A stretch of 8,854 nt of DNA from an uncultured Lachnospiraceae bacterium (GCA_902767235.1 CACXGR010000165.1:1-8854); one strand, 5' to 3'. Shown: positions 1 to 6,371, counted from the stretch's first letter. Program-made: numbers and translations. The notes: a model not told the origin generated them from the sequence alone.

Positions 1-73
1 GCGTAAGACTTATCATACGCTTAATGCGACAGCCCCTTCGGTTGTCCGTTTCTATTCAACTAGCTGTTCATTC

Positions 74-1900
74 TCAGTCTTCAATGATCCTTGTCGCCCA
101 CACGGCCTCTCTGTCGCTCAGCTCCTTCGTGATGATGCCGTAGTTTGTGCTGTATGCCTCGACGGTCTTGCCGTCTCCCGCATACATGGCGACGTGATAT
201 ACATAACCGTTTCTCGCAAAGAAGATCAGGTCTCCCGGCGCCGCGTCGCTGACCGGGATCTGGGTCCCGTAGGTGGACTGCGCAGCCGCCACGCGGGGAA
301 GATGATACCCGAACAGGGAGTACAGCGTCTGGACAAAACCGGAGCAGTCCGCTCCGTTCGTCAGGCTGGTCCCGCCCCAGACATAAGGATTTCCGACACA
401 GGAGAGTGCCTTCTCAAGGATCTTCTCCCGGACCTCGTTGTACTTGGCTCCCTCTTTGACAGAGGTCAAAGTATAGTACGTCGCTCTGTTGTCGGAAGGT
501 GCGATCTCCTCCTTCGCCGTGGACAGATTCTGCTCGCCGGCTTCGTCGACCTTTTTCGAGGCGGCGGCGCTCCGGTCGAGCTTGGACGCCTTCACAAATC
601 CGCGGACGTCACCGGACTCCACAAAGAGCCATCCGTCGCCGGTATCCTCGATCACATAAGCAAGGCTGTCCTGATCGAGCAGGCCCGCTTCCCGCGCATC
701 TTCGTCGCGCTCTTCCATGATGCCGGTCTCTTCCCTGGCCAGGGCCGCCTGCTTGTCGATCACGGTATCCTGCGTGGTGATCCGTCTGAAAGAATACGCA
801 TCATTCTCATAGTAAGGGACCGTTTCCTGTGCGTAGAAGAAATACGCGTCCTTGGAAATCCCTTCAGGAAGCAATGTGGAGATTCTCTCCGCCTGCTTTT
901 CCATGATCTCCAGGATCTGATCCGCGTCATCGCCCCGGATCAGCTGATCTCCCTTTACAAAACCGCGAACCGCCCCGGATTCCACATAGTACCAGTCGTT
1001 GTCCTCGTCTTCCAGTTCAAATAGCACGCCGTTTTTGGCAATGGTCCCGACGACCTCTGCGTCCTCGCTGCATGCTTCATAAATCTGTATCTCAGATGTG
1101 CTGAAGTCGTAAACCTTGTCTACGGTGAAGAATCGGAAGTCTTTGCGGATCGCGGGAAGGTCATAGACGATATGCTGTCTTGACAGCAGCTCTTCATTTG
1201 TCCCGTTGTAGTTCTCCGCTTCCTTGGCTCCCTCGGGATCCTCTGCCAGATCTTTCTTCTGCGGTTCTACTTCCTTGGCGATCTCCGCGGTCGCCCCCGC
1301 AGTGCCGTCAATCCCGGGCTCTGCGGTCGTGCCGTCCGTCGGGCTCTCCTGCTCTGTGCTGCCGGACCCGCTTCCGTCCGAACCGGTCTCTCCCTCGCCT
1401 GCATATTCCGCAGTGTCACCTGAAGAAGCGTTTTCCTCTCCGTCGTCACTGCTGTCTGCGGAGCCGCCGTTTTCATCCTCTGAACCTGTCTCTTCGCCGG
1501 ACGGACCGCCGTCATCTCCGGATTCTCCGGAATTACCGCTGTCGGATGAGCCGCCGTCGGATGAGCCGCCGTCATCTCCCGACTCCCCGGAATCGCCGCT
1601 GTCGGACGAGCCGCTGTCGGATGAGCCGCCGTCGTCCCCGGACTCTCCGGAATCGCCGCTGTCGGACGAGCCGCCGTCATCTCCGGATTCTCCGGCGCTG
1701 CCGGTACCAGGCTCTTCCGACGGCGCGCTCTCCGATCCGGAACCATCCGACGAGCCGCCATCTTCCGATCCCGGGGCCGGTTCTGCCTGCGCAGCCGTCT
1801 CTCCGGCTGATGCAGTCGCAGCCGGCACGGCTGTGCCAGCCATCACCATGGCTGACAGCATGCATATACCTATTTTTCTCAATAATTCTCTTACTTTCAC
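74..1900 (-). CDS. Secreted NlpC/P60 peptidoglycan hydrolase with two SH3-like domains and a repetitive acidic linker
   Basis: This 608-residue protein probably cleaves cell-wall stem peptides outside the cell. It starts with GTG at 1898-1900, four bases after GGAGG. Residues 1-32 look like a Sec signal peptide, with a basic start, a hydrophobic stretch at about 11-28 and a likely cut after the ATASA segment. Residues 33-200 are almost entirely Ser, Gly, Asp, Glu and Thr, with repeats at 70-132. Two bacterial SH3-like domains follow at about 258-322 and 385-441, each ending in a VRGFVK motif. The NlpC/P60 domain covers about 485-606. Catalytic Cys519 lies in ADCSGF and His569 in YHVAMY. The third catalytic position, twelve residues after the His, is Glu581 where MepS-type enzymes have His. 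No LPXTG anchor is visible, so attachment is probably through the SH3 domains. The gene has its own promoter and lies downstream of a two-component system. The family is certain; the exact bond cut is not. Confidence 0.93.
   Translation of the reverse strand: MKVRELLRKIGICMLSAMVMAGTAVPAATASAGETAAQAEPAPGSEDGGSSDGSGSESAPSEEPGTGSAGESGDDGGSSDSGDSGESGDDGGSSDSGSSDSGDSGESGDDGGSSDGGSSDSGNSGESGDDGGPSGEETGSEDENGGSADSSDDGEENASSGDTAEYAGEGETGSDGSGSGSTEQESPTDGTTAEPGIDGTAGATAEIAKEVEPQKKDLAEDPEGAKEAENYNGTNEELLSRQHIVYDLPAIRKDFRFFTVDKVYDFSTSEIQIYEACSEDAEVVGTIAKNGVLFELEDEDNDWYYVESGAVRGFVKGDQLIRGDDADQILEIMEKQAERISTLLPEGISKDAYFFYAQETVPYYENDAYSFRRITTQDTVIDKQAALAREETGIMEERDEDAREAGLLDQDSLAYVIEDTGDGWLFVESGDVRGFVKASKLDRSAAASKKVDEAGEQNLSTAKEEIAPSDNRATYYTLTSVKEGAKYNEVREKILEKALSCVGNPYVWGGTSLTNGADCSGFVQTLYSLFGYHLPRVAAAQSTYGTQIPVSDAAPGDLIFFARNGYVYHVAMYAGDGKTVEAYSTNYGIITKELSDREAVWATRIIED
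1505..1693 (-). repeat. In-frame coding minisatellite in the linker of the NlpC/P60 protein
   Basis: The protein motif GESGDDGG occurs four times, at residues 70-77, 85-92, 105-112 and 125-132, so the spacings are 15, 20 and 20 residues (45, 60 and 60 bases). Between the copies are shorter SSDSG-type units of about 15 bases. The DNA copies are similar but not identical. All units are multiples of three, so gain or loss of copies would keep the reading frame and only change linker length. The same base pattern opens long but meaningless frames on the opposite strand. Confidence 0.85.
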
Positions 1901-2001
1901 GATGCCTCCAAGGATGTCTGACCCAATGCAAAAATGGGTGTTCTATGTCAATCAATCGAGTGAATTCATTTCTATGCCTATTTTGTCATATTACCGTCAC
2001 A

Positions 2002-2030
2002 ATTATAGCATTTGCTGTAATCTTTTACAA
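2002..2030 (-). promoter_or_regulatory. Promoter of the NlpC/P60 gene
   Basis: On the minus strand TTGTAA (2030-2025) and TATAAT (2007-2002) are separated by 17 bases. A TG one base before the -10 box makes it an extended -10. Transcription should start near 1995, leaving a leader of about 95 bases before the GTG start. An inverted repeat TGTAA-N4-TTACA (2016-2029) covers the -35 region and may be an operator. A small 5-bp hairpin (ACCCA/TGGGT, 1921-1939) lies just upstream of the ribosome binding site. Confidence 0.65.
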
Positions 2031-2037
2031 GATTGTC

Positions 2038-2058
2038 CTGAAACGGCTGCGTTTTCAG
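2038..2058 (-). terminator. Possible weak hairpin at the end of the histidine kinase gene
   Basis: The sequence forms an 8-bp stem (CTGAAA plus CG, with one bulged A) around a CAGC loop, and the kinase stop codon lies inside it. No run of T follows, so it may slow or stabilise the transcript end rather than terminate it efficiently. Read-through from the kinase into the hydrolase gene is therefore possible. Confidence 0.3.
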
Positions 2059-3347
2059 CTTTCTCCCGCAACTTTCAGAAAACGCAGCACTGCTGTGTAG
2101 CGGTCTTCCGTTTCTTCGACATAGAACTCTCCGTCCATCTCCTTCATCAGCCTTTTCACGATCCTGGAGCCGAAACCGGTGCTCTCCGGCTTCTCCCCTT
2201 CGAAGATCCGGATCTCGTTCCCGATCCTGAGCTCGAGGTGCGTCTCTTTATCTCTGCACCATATGTAGACGTCACTGTCTTTTTCCGCATACTTTCTGAT
2301 ATTGCTGTAAAGATTTCCGAAGATCCGTCCCACCGCATCCCCCTGGATCCGGATGATGCTCTTACCGTAGTTGATATCCGACCGCACGTTAAAGCCCTGG
2401 CTCTCCAGACTGAGCACCAGATCACTCAAAAAACCGTTGAGGATCACATAGGCCTGAACTTCCTGCTTCTCCTCGAGGAAGTAATCCGTCATCGTCGTGT
2501 AGCTGAAATTCTCATCCAGAAGGTCCTTGAGCCGGATGGATCTCTCTCTGGCCTTGCGAAGGTACTCTTCCGCCTGCGGCTCCCGGCCCTCCACTTCGCC
2601 CAATGCAAAATCCAGATACATGATCAGAGACGTCAGCGGCGTCCGCAGGTCATGCGCGATCTCCGCCGATATCATACGGTTGTTCTTCTCCAGCTGCTCG
2701 ATCTTCTTCAGCTGGTTCTGCATGCTCTTGCGAAACTCGTTGACGCTCTCCGCCAGCATCGCGATCTCATCGTTTCCTCTGACTGTGATCTCTTTGCTGA
2801 GATCTCCGCCTTCCAGAACATGGATCTCCTCATTCAAAATATTGATATATTTTACTTCGCGGTCGATCCCCCATATGATCAGGCCGACAAAGAGAAGGAG
2901 TGCGATCACGATATTCACGACCAGAAGGGTCTCATATTTTTGCTGTCCGTCGTAGATGATGACGTCCGCCGTTGTGTCCGCAAAAGTGATGGATATCGCT
3001 TTTTTCCGGTCCCCCTCGGTTTCTTTCACCGGTTCTTCCAGTGCCTTTACATCTCCCAAGGACATGAACACCAGCTTTCCGTCCACGAATACTTCTATAT
3101 CCACTCCCCTGTTTGCGCTGCACCATTTATAAAGAGCGTCATCGTCATCCGAGCTGACTTTGTTTTCCTCAATGAAGTGCTTCAGCTCCGCGACGATCTT
3201 TTGATCCGCCTGTCCTTTCCGGACATGGTCATCCAGCATGTGATTGCCTGCCGTGAATGAAACAATAAAAAAGCTCAGCGCCGCTGCCAGCGCGAGCAGC
3301 GACAGAACACCGAGCTTTTTCATGATCGTCGAACTATTCCCCAACAA
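2055..3347 (-). CDS. Membrane-bound sensor histidine kinase of a two-component system
   Basis: This 430-residue kinase should sense an envelope or external signal and phosphorylate the response regulator encoded just before it. Membrane segments are at about 10-33 and 141-160, enclosing an external domain of about 105 residues that I do not recognise. A HAMP linker follows (about 161-213), then a dimerisation domain with His232 in AEIAHDLRTPLTS, the phosphorylated histidine. The ATP-binding domain has an N box with Asn345 and Asn349 in GNLYSNIRKYA. The first glycine box is degenerate (IGNEI in place of DxGxG); the second is STGFGSRIVKRL. The start taken is TTG at 3347, with AGAGG eight bases upstream, overlapping the regulator gene by 14 bases. 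ATG at 3323 is an alternative giving 422 residues but has a poorer ribosome binding site. The family is certain; the signal is unknown. Confidence 0.93.
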   Translation of the reverse strand: MLGNSSTIMKKLGVLSLLALAAALSFFIVSFTAGNHMLDDHVRKGQADQKIVAELKHFIEENKVSSDDDDALYKWCSANRGVDIEVFVDGKLVFMSLGDVKALEEPVKETEGDRKKAISITFADTTADVIIYDGQQKYETLLVVNIVIALLLFVGLIIWGIDREVKYINILNEEIHVLEGGDLSKEITVRGNDEIAMLAESVNEFRKSMQNQLKKIEQLEKNNRMISAEIAHDLRTPLTSLIMYLDFALGEVEGREPQAEEYLRKARERSIRLKDLLDENFSYTTMTDYFLEEKQEVQAYVILNGFLSDLVLSLESQGFNVRSDINYGKSIIRIQGDAVGRIFGNLYSNIRKYAEKDSDVYIWCRDKETHLELRIGNEIRIFEGEKPESTGFGSRIVKRLMKEMDGEFYVEETEDRYTAVLRFLKVAGES

Positions 3348-4044
3348 AACGATATCCTCTCCCCCATTCCGTTCGTATTAAGGACGGCTTCCTCGGATCA
3401 TCCTCGACCGCTATGCGGAGCCGCCTGATATGGACCATGACTGTATTGTTGGCATCATAAAAATACGGTTTCTCCCACACGCTCTCGTATATGTTCTGAA
3501 TGGAGAATATTCTCTTCCGATGCTGCATGAGGAGTTTCAGGATCCGATACTCGATATCCGTCATGCTGATCATTTTCCCATTCTTTGTGACCTCGTTGAA
3601 TTCCTTGTTGACGCGCAGGCCGCCTGCCTCCAGATAGCTCCCGGATACTTCGGCCTGGGATCTGCCGCGGTACTCTTCGTACCTTCTCATCAGCGCCTTG
3701 ATCCGCGCCAGCAGCTCTTCCTGGAAAAAGGGCTTGACCATATAGTCGTCTCCTCCCGCGGCCAGTCCTTCCGTCTTGTCATGCAGACCGGTCTTGGCCG
3801 TCAGGAACAACACCGGTACAAGCGAGGTCTCCCTGATCCTGCGGCACAATTCAAACCCATCCATATCCGGAAGCATGACATCCAAAATGATCATGTCCGG
3901 CTTTTGTGCTGTCTTCTCCAGCGCCTCCGCCCCGGTCTTCGCCGCCAGTGCTCTGTATCCCTCTCTCCCGAGCAGGATGGTTATGGCCTCCCTGATATCC
4001 TGATCATCTTCAACAATTAAAACAGTGCCTCTTTTGACATTCAT
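3334..4044 (-). CDS. OmpR/PhoB-family response regulator
   Basis: This 236-residue protein is a DNA-binding transcription regulator switched by phosphorylation. The receiver domain (about 6-120) has the acidic pair Asp13-Asp14, the phospho-acceptor Asp55 in LDVMLPDMDGF, Thr82 and Lys104 in VKPF. The C-terminal winged-helix domain (about 135-234) has the typical MVHIRRLR recognition-helix region and ends in GRGYRFVGE. All key residues are present and the length is normal. The start is ATG at 4042-4044, with GAGG five bases upstream. It is the first gene of an operon with the histidine kinase. Its targets cannot be read from the sequence; the hydrolase gene downstream and the small RNA locus upstream are the nearest candidates. 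Confidence 0.96.
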   Translation of the reverse strand: MNVKRGTVLIVEDDQDIREAITILLGREGYRALAAKTGAEALEKTAQKPDMIILDVMLPDMDGFELCRRIRETSLVPVLFLTAKTGLHDKTEGLAAGGDDYMVKPFFQEELLARIKALMRRYEEYRGRSQAEVSGSYLEAGGLRVNKEFNEVTKNGKMISMTDIEYRILKLLMQHRKRIFSIQNIYESVWEKPYFYDANNTVMVHIRRLRIAVEDDPRKPSLIRTEWGRGYRFVGE

Positions 4045-4112
4045 ATCTGCCTCTGCAAATTTGATCCTGAATCTCTGTCTGTCCGGCCGTTCCCGGCTCT
4101 GTGTCCTTTACA

Positions 4113-4141
4113 ATTATAGCCCATCGCGGTATCGAATTCCA
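4113..4141 (-). promoter_or_regulatory. Likely promoter of the response regulator-kinase operon
   Basis: A consensus TATAAT (4118-4113) lies about 70 bases upstream of the regulator's start codon. The matching -35 at 17-base spacing is weak (TGGAAT, 4141-4136), so the promoter may need an activator, possibly the regulator itself. It lies downstream of the terminator at 4156-4194, which suggests the operon is transcribed separately from the small RNA. Confidence 0.45.
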
Positions 4142-4155
4142 CCCGCCCTCAATCT

Positions 4156-4194
4156 AAGAAAAGGGATGCCGAACATATGCTCAACATCCCTTTT
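4156..4194 (-). terminator. Intrinsic terminator of the candidate small RNA
   Basis: On the minus strand a 16-bp stem with an ATAT loop is formed: ten Watson-Crick pairs (AAAAGGGATG with CATCCCTTTT), then six inner pairs of which three are G-U. It ends in TTTTCTT. On the plus strand the three G-U pairs would become C-A mismatches, so the hairpin is built for minus-strand RNA. Confidence 0.78.
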
Positions 4195-4284
4195 CAATGA
4201 TTCTTGTCCAATGGATCATACCTCCTATAACAATTTTTACAGAAAGTTCTTCAATATTCAGTTGTACTTTGGACCGTACCTCCT
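4191..4284 (-). repeat. Two diverged direct repeats beginning AGGAGGTA inside the candidate small RNA
   Basis: Copy 1 covers 4284-4248 and copy 2 covers 4226-4191. With two small gaps I count 29 identical positions in 38 aligned columns. The shared parts are AGGAGGTA, TCCA, ACAA, GAAT and ATTGAA. The copies are 21 bases apart. Both open with a perfect anti-ribosomal motif, which may act as a ribosome binding site or as a protein or RNA docking site. Confidence 0.6.
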
Positions 4285-4304
4285 TCGTTTTATTTGATAC
4301 TTTT

Positions 4305-4332
4305 ATTATACACTCCGGCTAGCAGTTGTCAA
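4305..4332 (-). promoter_or_regulatory. Strong promoter of the candidate small RNA
   Basis: Both boxes match consensus exactly: TTGACA (4332-4327) and TATAAT (4310-4305), spaced by 16 bases. Transcription should begin at about 4298-4300. This is the best promoter in the window, yet no ordinary coding gene starts directly behind it. Confidence 0.8.
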
Positions 4333-4343
4333 TTAACTGTCAA
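4327..4343. promoter_or_regulatory. Possible operator: TGTCAA direct repeat over the -35 box
   Basis: TGTCAA occurs at 4327-4332 and 4338-4343 with five bases between, so the half-sites are 11 bp apart, the geometry preferred by OmpR/PhoB-type regulators. One copy is the complement of the -35 box. A 9-bp inverted repeat AATTAACTG/CAGTTAATT (4331-4339 and 4369-4377) also overlaps this region. Binding by the neighbouring regulator is inferred. Confidence 0.3.
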
Positions 4344-4374
4344 AATATTTATGAATTGTCTGTATTTTCAGTTA

Positions 4375-4415
4375 ATTAAAACAGCCGCATCCGTGTAAGA
4401 TTCCACAGATGCGGC
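4375..4415 (-). terminator. Intrinsic terminator of the CoA-transferase gene
   Basis: GCCGCATC (4384-4391) pairs perfectly with GATGCGGC (4408-4415), and a further GTG/CAC pairing lies inside after one mismatch. On the minus strand the stem is followed by TGTTTTAAT. It begins about 18 bases after the CoA-transferase stop codon. Confidence 0.78.
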
Positions 4416-4433
4416 CGATCCATATTTCACGGA

Positions 4434-5777
4434 TCATCTCTTGTTGCTGCGTCTCCAAATGTGCATTTTCTCCGCCTCGGCGATCAGTTCATCCCTGAAC
4501 TTGGGATGTGCGATATTGATCAGATCCTCCGCTCTCTGCCAGGATGTGCGGCCCTTCATCATAGCGATGCCGTACTCTGTCACGATGTACATGGAATTCG
4601 CGCGCGTATCGGTGACGATACTGCCGTTCGCCAGCGTGGGACGGATGCGGCTGACCAGGTTGCCCTGCTTGTCCGTGAAGGTGGAGGACATGCAGATAAA
4701 GGACTTGCCTCCCTTGGACGCATAGGCGCCGATGACGAAGTCGAGCTGTCCGCCTGCGCCGGAGATGTTCTTGGTGCCGGCGCTCTCCGCGTTGATCTGT
4801 CCGAACAGGTCACAGTCCACCGCGTTGTTGATGGAGATGAAATTATCCAGCGCACCGATCTGCTTGACGTTGTTGACGTAATCAACAGATGCGCTCATGC
4901 ACTCCGGGTTGCCGTCCAGATAGTCGTACATCTTCTTCGTGCCTGCGCCGAAAGCATAGGTCTGCAGGCCTCTGTTGATATTCTTGTGGGCACCTGTGAT
5001 CTTGCCGGCTTCCGCCATATCCACGAAAGCATCGACATACATCTCGGTGTGGATGCCCAGGTCCTTCAGATCGGACTCCGCGATCATCTTGCCGATCGCG
5101 TTGGGCATTCCGCCGATGCCCAGCTGCAGGCAGGCGCCATTGGGGATCCGGTCCACGACCAGCTGCGCGACGGCCTTGTCCACTTCCGTGCCGGGCTTTG
5201 CCGGAGGCATCGCATCGATGGGCTGGTTGTCGCCTTCCACGATCATATCGACATCGCTGATGTGCACATAAGCGGTTCTGTCGCCCATGCAGATGGGCAT
5301 GCTCGTGTTGACTTCCACGATGACCTTCTTCGCCTTTTCGACGACCGCATATGTATGGCTCGCGCTGGGGCCCAGATTAAAGTATCCGTGCCTGTCCATG
5401 GGGCCGACCTGCATGATGGCCACATCCAGCGGGTCCTCTCTGTCCAGATAGTAGCGGGGAAGCTCGGAATACTTCACCGGTCCGTAAAAGCTCAGCCCTG
5501 TGGTCGCGGCCTTTCTCTCTACGCCGTTCATATGCCAGCTGTTCCAGATGAAGTGCTCCTGAGGATTCTCTATTTTGAAAATCTCAGGTGCGTGCATCAG
5601 GATGCCGCCGTAGATCTTCACGTCGTGCATCTCGGGCATTCTCTTGGCCAGCTCTCTGTCCACCGCGACGCTCGTGGTCGCGCACCAGCCGTAGTCTACC
5701 CAGTCGCCGTCCTGTATCACTGCCGCGGCCTGTGCCGCAGTCACCAGTTTCTGCTTATATTCTTCCGCATAGCCCAT
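4434..5777 (-). CDS. but: Butyryl-CoA:acetate CoA-transferase (acetyl-CoA hydrolase/transferase family)
   Basis: The enzyme moves CoA from butyryl-CoA to acetate, releasing butyrate and acetyl-CoA, the last step of butyrate formation in many gut Clostridia. The start chosen is ATG at 5775-5777, with GGAGG eight bases upstream, giving 447 residues, close to the family length. An ATG at 5837 would add 20 residues that are unlike the family. In this numbering, EHFIWNSWHM (74-83) and AFVDMAEAG (250-258) match the two regions used as signatures of butyrate-producer transferases. Glu245 in HTEMYVDAF is the likely catalytic glutamate, by comparison with 4-hydroxybutyrate CoA-transferase, and AGGQLDF (341-347) is the conserved glycine-rich motif. 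The C-terminus EKMHIWRRSN is also typical. It is a single-gene unit with its own promoter and terminator. Use of 4-hydroxybutyryl- or propionyl-CoA instead is possible, but the motifs favour butyryl-CoA. Confidence 0.9.
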   Translation of the reverse strand: MGYAEEYKQKLVTAAQAAAVIQDGDWVDYGWCATTSVAVDRELAKRMPEMHDVKIYGGILMHAPEIFKIENPQEHFIWNSWHMNGVERKAATTGLSFYGPVKYSELPRYYLDREDPLDVAIMQVGPMDRHGYFNLGPSASHTYAVVEKAKKVIVEVNTSMPICMGDRTAYVHISDVDMIVEGDNQPIDAMPPAKPGTEVDKAVAQLVVDRIPNGACLQLGIGGMPNAIGKMIAESDLKDLGIHTEMYVDAFVDMAEAGKITGAHKNINRGLQTYAFGAGTKKMYDYLDGNPECMSASVDYVNNVKQIGALDNFISINNAVDCDLFGQINAESAGTKNISGAGGQLDFVIGAYASKGGKSFICMSSTFTDKQGNLVSRIRPTLANGSIVTDTRANSMYIVTEYGIAMMKGRTSWQRAEDLINIAHPKFRDELIAEAEKMHIWRRSNKR

Positions 5778-5869
5778 GTCTTCTTCCTCCGATTCTTTGT
5801 GATTACCTGTGACAGCCTTATCCGGCGCATATTTCACTCTACTTCCGCGCCAAAATATCGTATAGTGGT

Positions 5870-5898
5870 ATTATACATCATCTGTTTCATTAAATCAT
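5870..5898 (-). promoter_or_regulatory. Likely promoter of the CoA-transferase gene
   Basis: On the minus strand a consensus TATAAT (5875-5870) has ATGATT (5898-5893) 17 bases upstream as a weak -35. The leader would be about 85 bases. It is divergent from the trxA promoter, the two -35 boxes lying only 12 bases apart, so a shared regulator could act on both. Confidence 0.5.
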
Positions 5899-5910
5899 CA
5901 CTGATTACGG

Positions 5911-5939
5911 TTGACAAACGCATATTGGTTGTGTAAAAT
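5911..5939 (+). promoter_or_regulatory. Promoter of the trxA-trxB operon
   Basis: TTGACA (5911-5916) and TAAAAT (5934-5939) are spaced by exactly 17 bases. Transcription should start near 5946, giving a leader of about 98 bases. GGTTG recurs at 5909, 5927 and 5942 around the boxes. I see no recognisable riboswitch in the leader. Confidence 0.75.
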
Positions 5940-6043
5940 TCGGTTGTAAGCAATCAAATAGAGTGCTGCTGCGGATGAACACAATCCTCCCGGCGGTCAG
6001 CAAATGAATAGAACAACACTTTATCTATGAAAGGAGTTACACA

Positions 6044-6361
6044 ATGGTCAACAAGTTTACAGAAGCTAATTTCGAAGCGGAAGTCCTTCAGAGCGATATC
6101 CCTGTATTTGTCGATTTTTATGCCGACTGGTGCGGCCCCTGCAAGATGATGAGCCCCGTCATCGACAAGCTCGCGGAAGAATATGATGGCAGGATCAAGG
6201 TCGGCAAGGTCAACGTCGACGAGAACAGCGATCTGGCTGTCAAATACGGCATCATGAGCATTCCCAACATGGTCTTCTTCAAGAACGGCCAGCCGGTGGA
6301 CCGCGTGGTCGGCGCCATCCCGAAGCCCGCGATGAAGGAGAAGTTTGAGAAGAATCTTTGA
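6044..6361 (+). CDS. trxA: Thioredoxin
   Basis: This 105-residue cytoplasmic protein reduces disulfides in target proteins such as ribonucleotide reductase and peroxidases, and is re-reduced by thioredoxin reductase. The active site WCGPC is at 29-33, with redox cysteines Cys30 and Cys33. The conserved cis-proline is Pro74 in SIPNMVFF, where most thioredoxins have Thr after the proline and this one has Asn. Length and fold-defining segments (VDFYADWCGPCK, VNVDEN) are normal. The start ATG has AAAGGAG seven bases upstream. trxB follows after ten bases and its ribosome binding site overlaps this gene's stop codon, so the two are co-transcribed and probably translationally coupled. Confidence 0.97.
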   Translation: MVNKFTEANFEAEVLQSDIPVFVDFYADWCGPCKMMSPVIDKLAEEYDGRIKVGKVNVDENSDLAVKYGIMSIPNMVFFKNGQPVDRVVGAIPKPAMKEKFEKNL

Positions 6362-6371
6362 GGTGCAGAGT

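Larger units (their letters stand above)
4155..4299 (-). ncRNA. Candidate small RNA or leader RNA of about 140 bases, family not recognised
   Basis: A near-consensus promoter ends at 4305 and a strong intrinsic terminator ends near 4155, both on the minus strand, so a discrete transcript is expected. There is no normal gene between them. The transcript contains two diverged copies of a 36-37-base element, each beginning AGGAGGTA (from 4284 and from 4226). GTCCAA in the first copy (4274-4269) can pair with TTGGAC in the second (4211-4206). The second AGGAGG is also placed nine bases before a TTG that opens a five-codon frame ending in TGA at 4198-4196. A free regulatory RNA, a short-peptide messenger, or an attenuated leader for the regulator operon all fit. 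It does not match tmRNA, 6S, SRP, RNase P, T-box or a riboswitch that I know. Confidence 0.55.

Noticed and set aside
28..46. A 7-bp hairpin GACAGCC/GGTTGTC downstream of the hydrolase stop
   Set aside because: It pairs better on the plus strand, and the tail CGTTTC is a poor T run. With the left neighbour outside the window, it cannot be assigned as a terminator. A GCGTA/TACGC pair at 1-20 is equally inconclusive.
1224..3260. A 678-codon open frame on the plus strand
   Set aside because: It is antisense to the hydrolase linker and the histidine kinase, both well supported. Its Ser/Pro-rich start is simply the reverse complement of the Ser/Gly/Asp repeats, and it spans the promoter gap with no ribosome binding site.
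5778..5837. An upstream ATG at 5837 for the CoA-transferase
   Set aside because: The extra 20 residues have no family counterpart and would include the GGAGG that clearly serves the ATG at 5775-5777.
4461..5936. A 491-codon open frame on the plus strand opposite the CoA-transferase gene
   Set aside because: The minus-strand protein has clear family motifs along its whole length; the plus-strand frame is a His/Asp/Val-rich shadow produced by codon bias.
5975..6007. A ten-codon frame in the trxA leader
   Set aside because: It has no ribosome binding site at usable distance, and nothing ties it to control of trxA.
6345..6371. An earlier trxB start overlapping trxA
   Set aside because: The ATG at 6372 has GAGGT at ideal spacing and gives the usual N-terminus directly before the FAD-binding motif.
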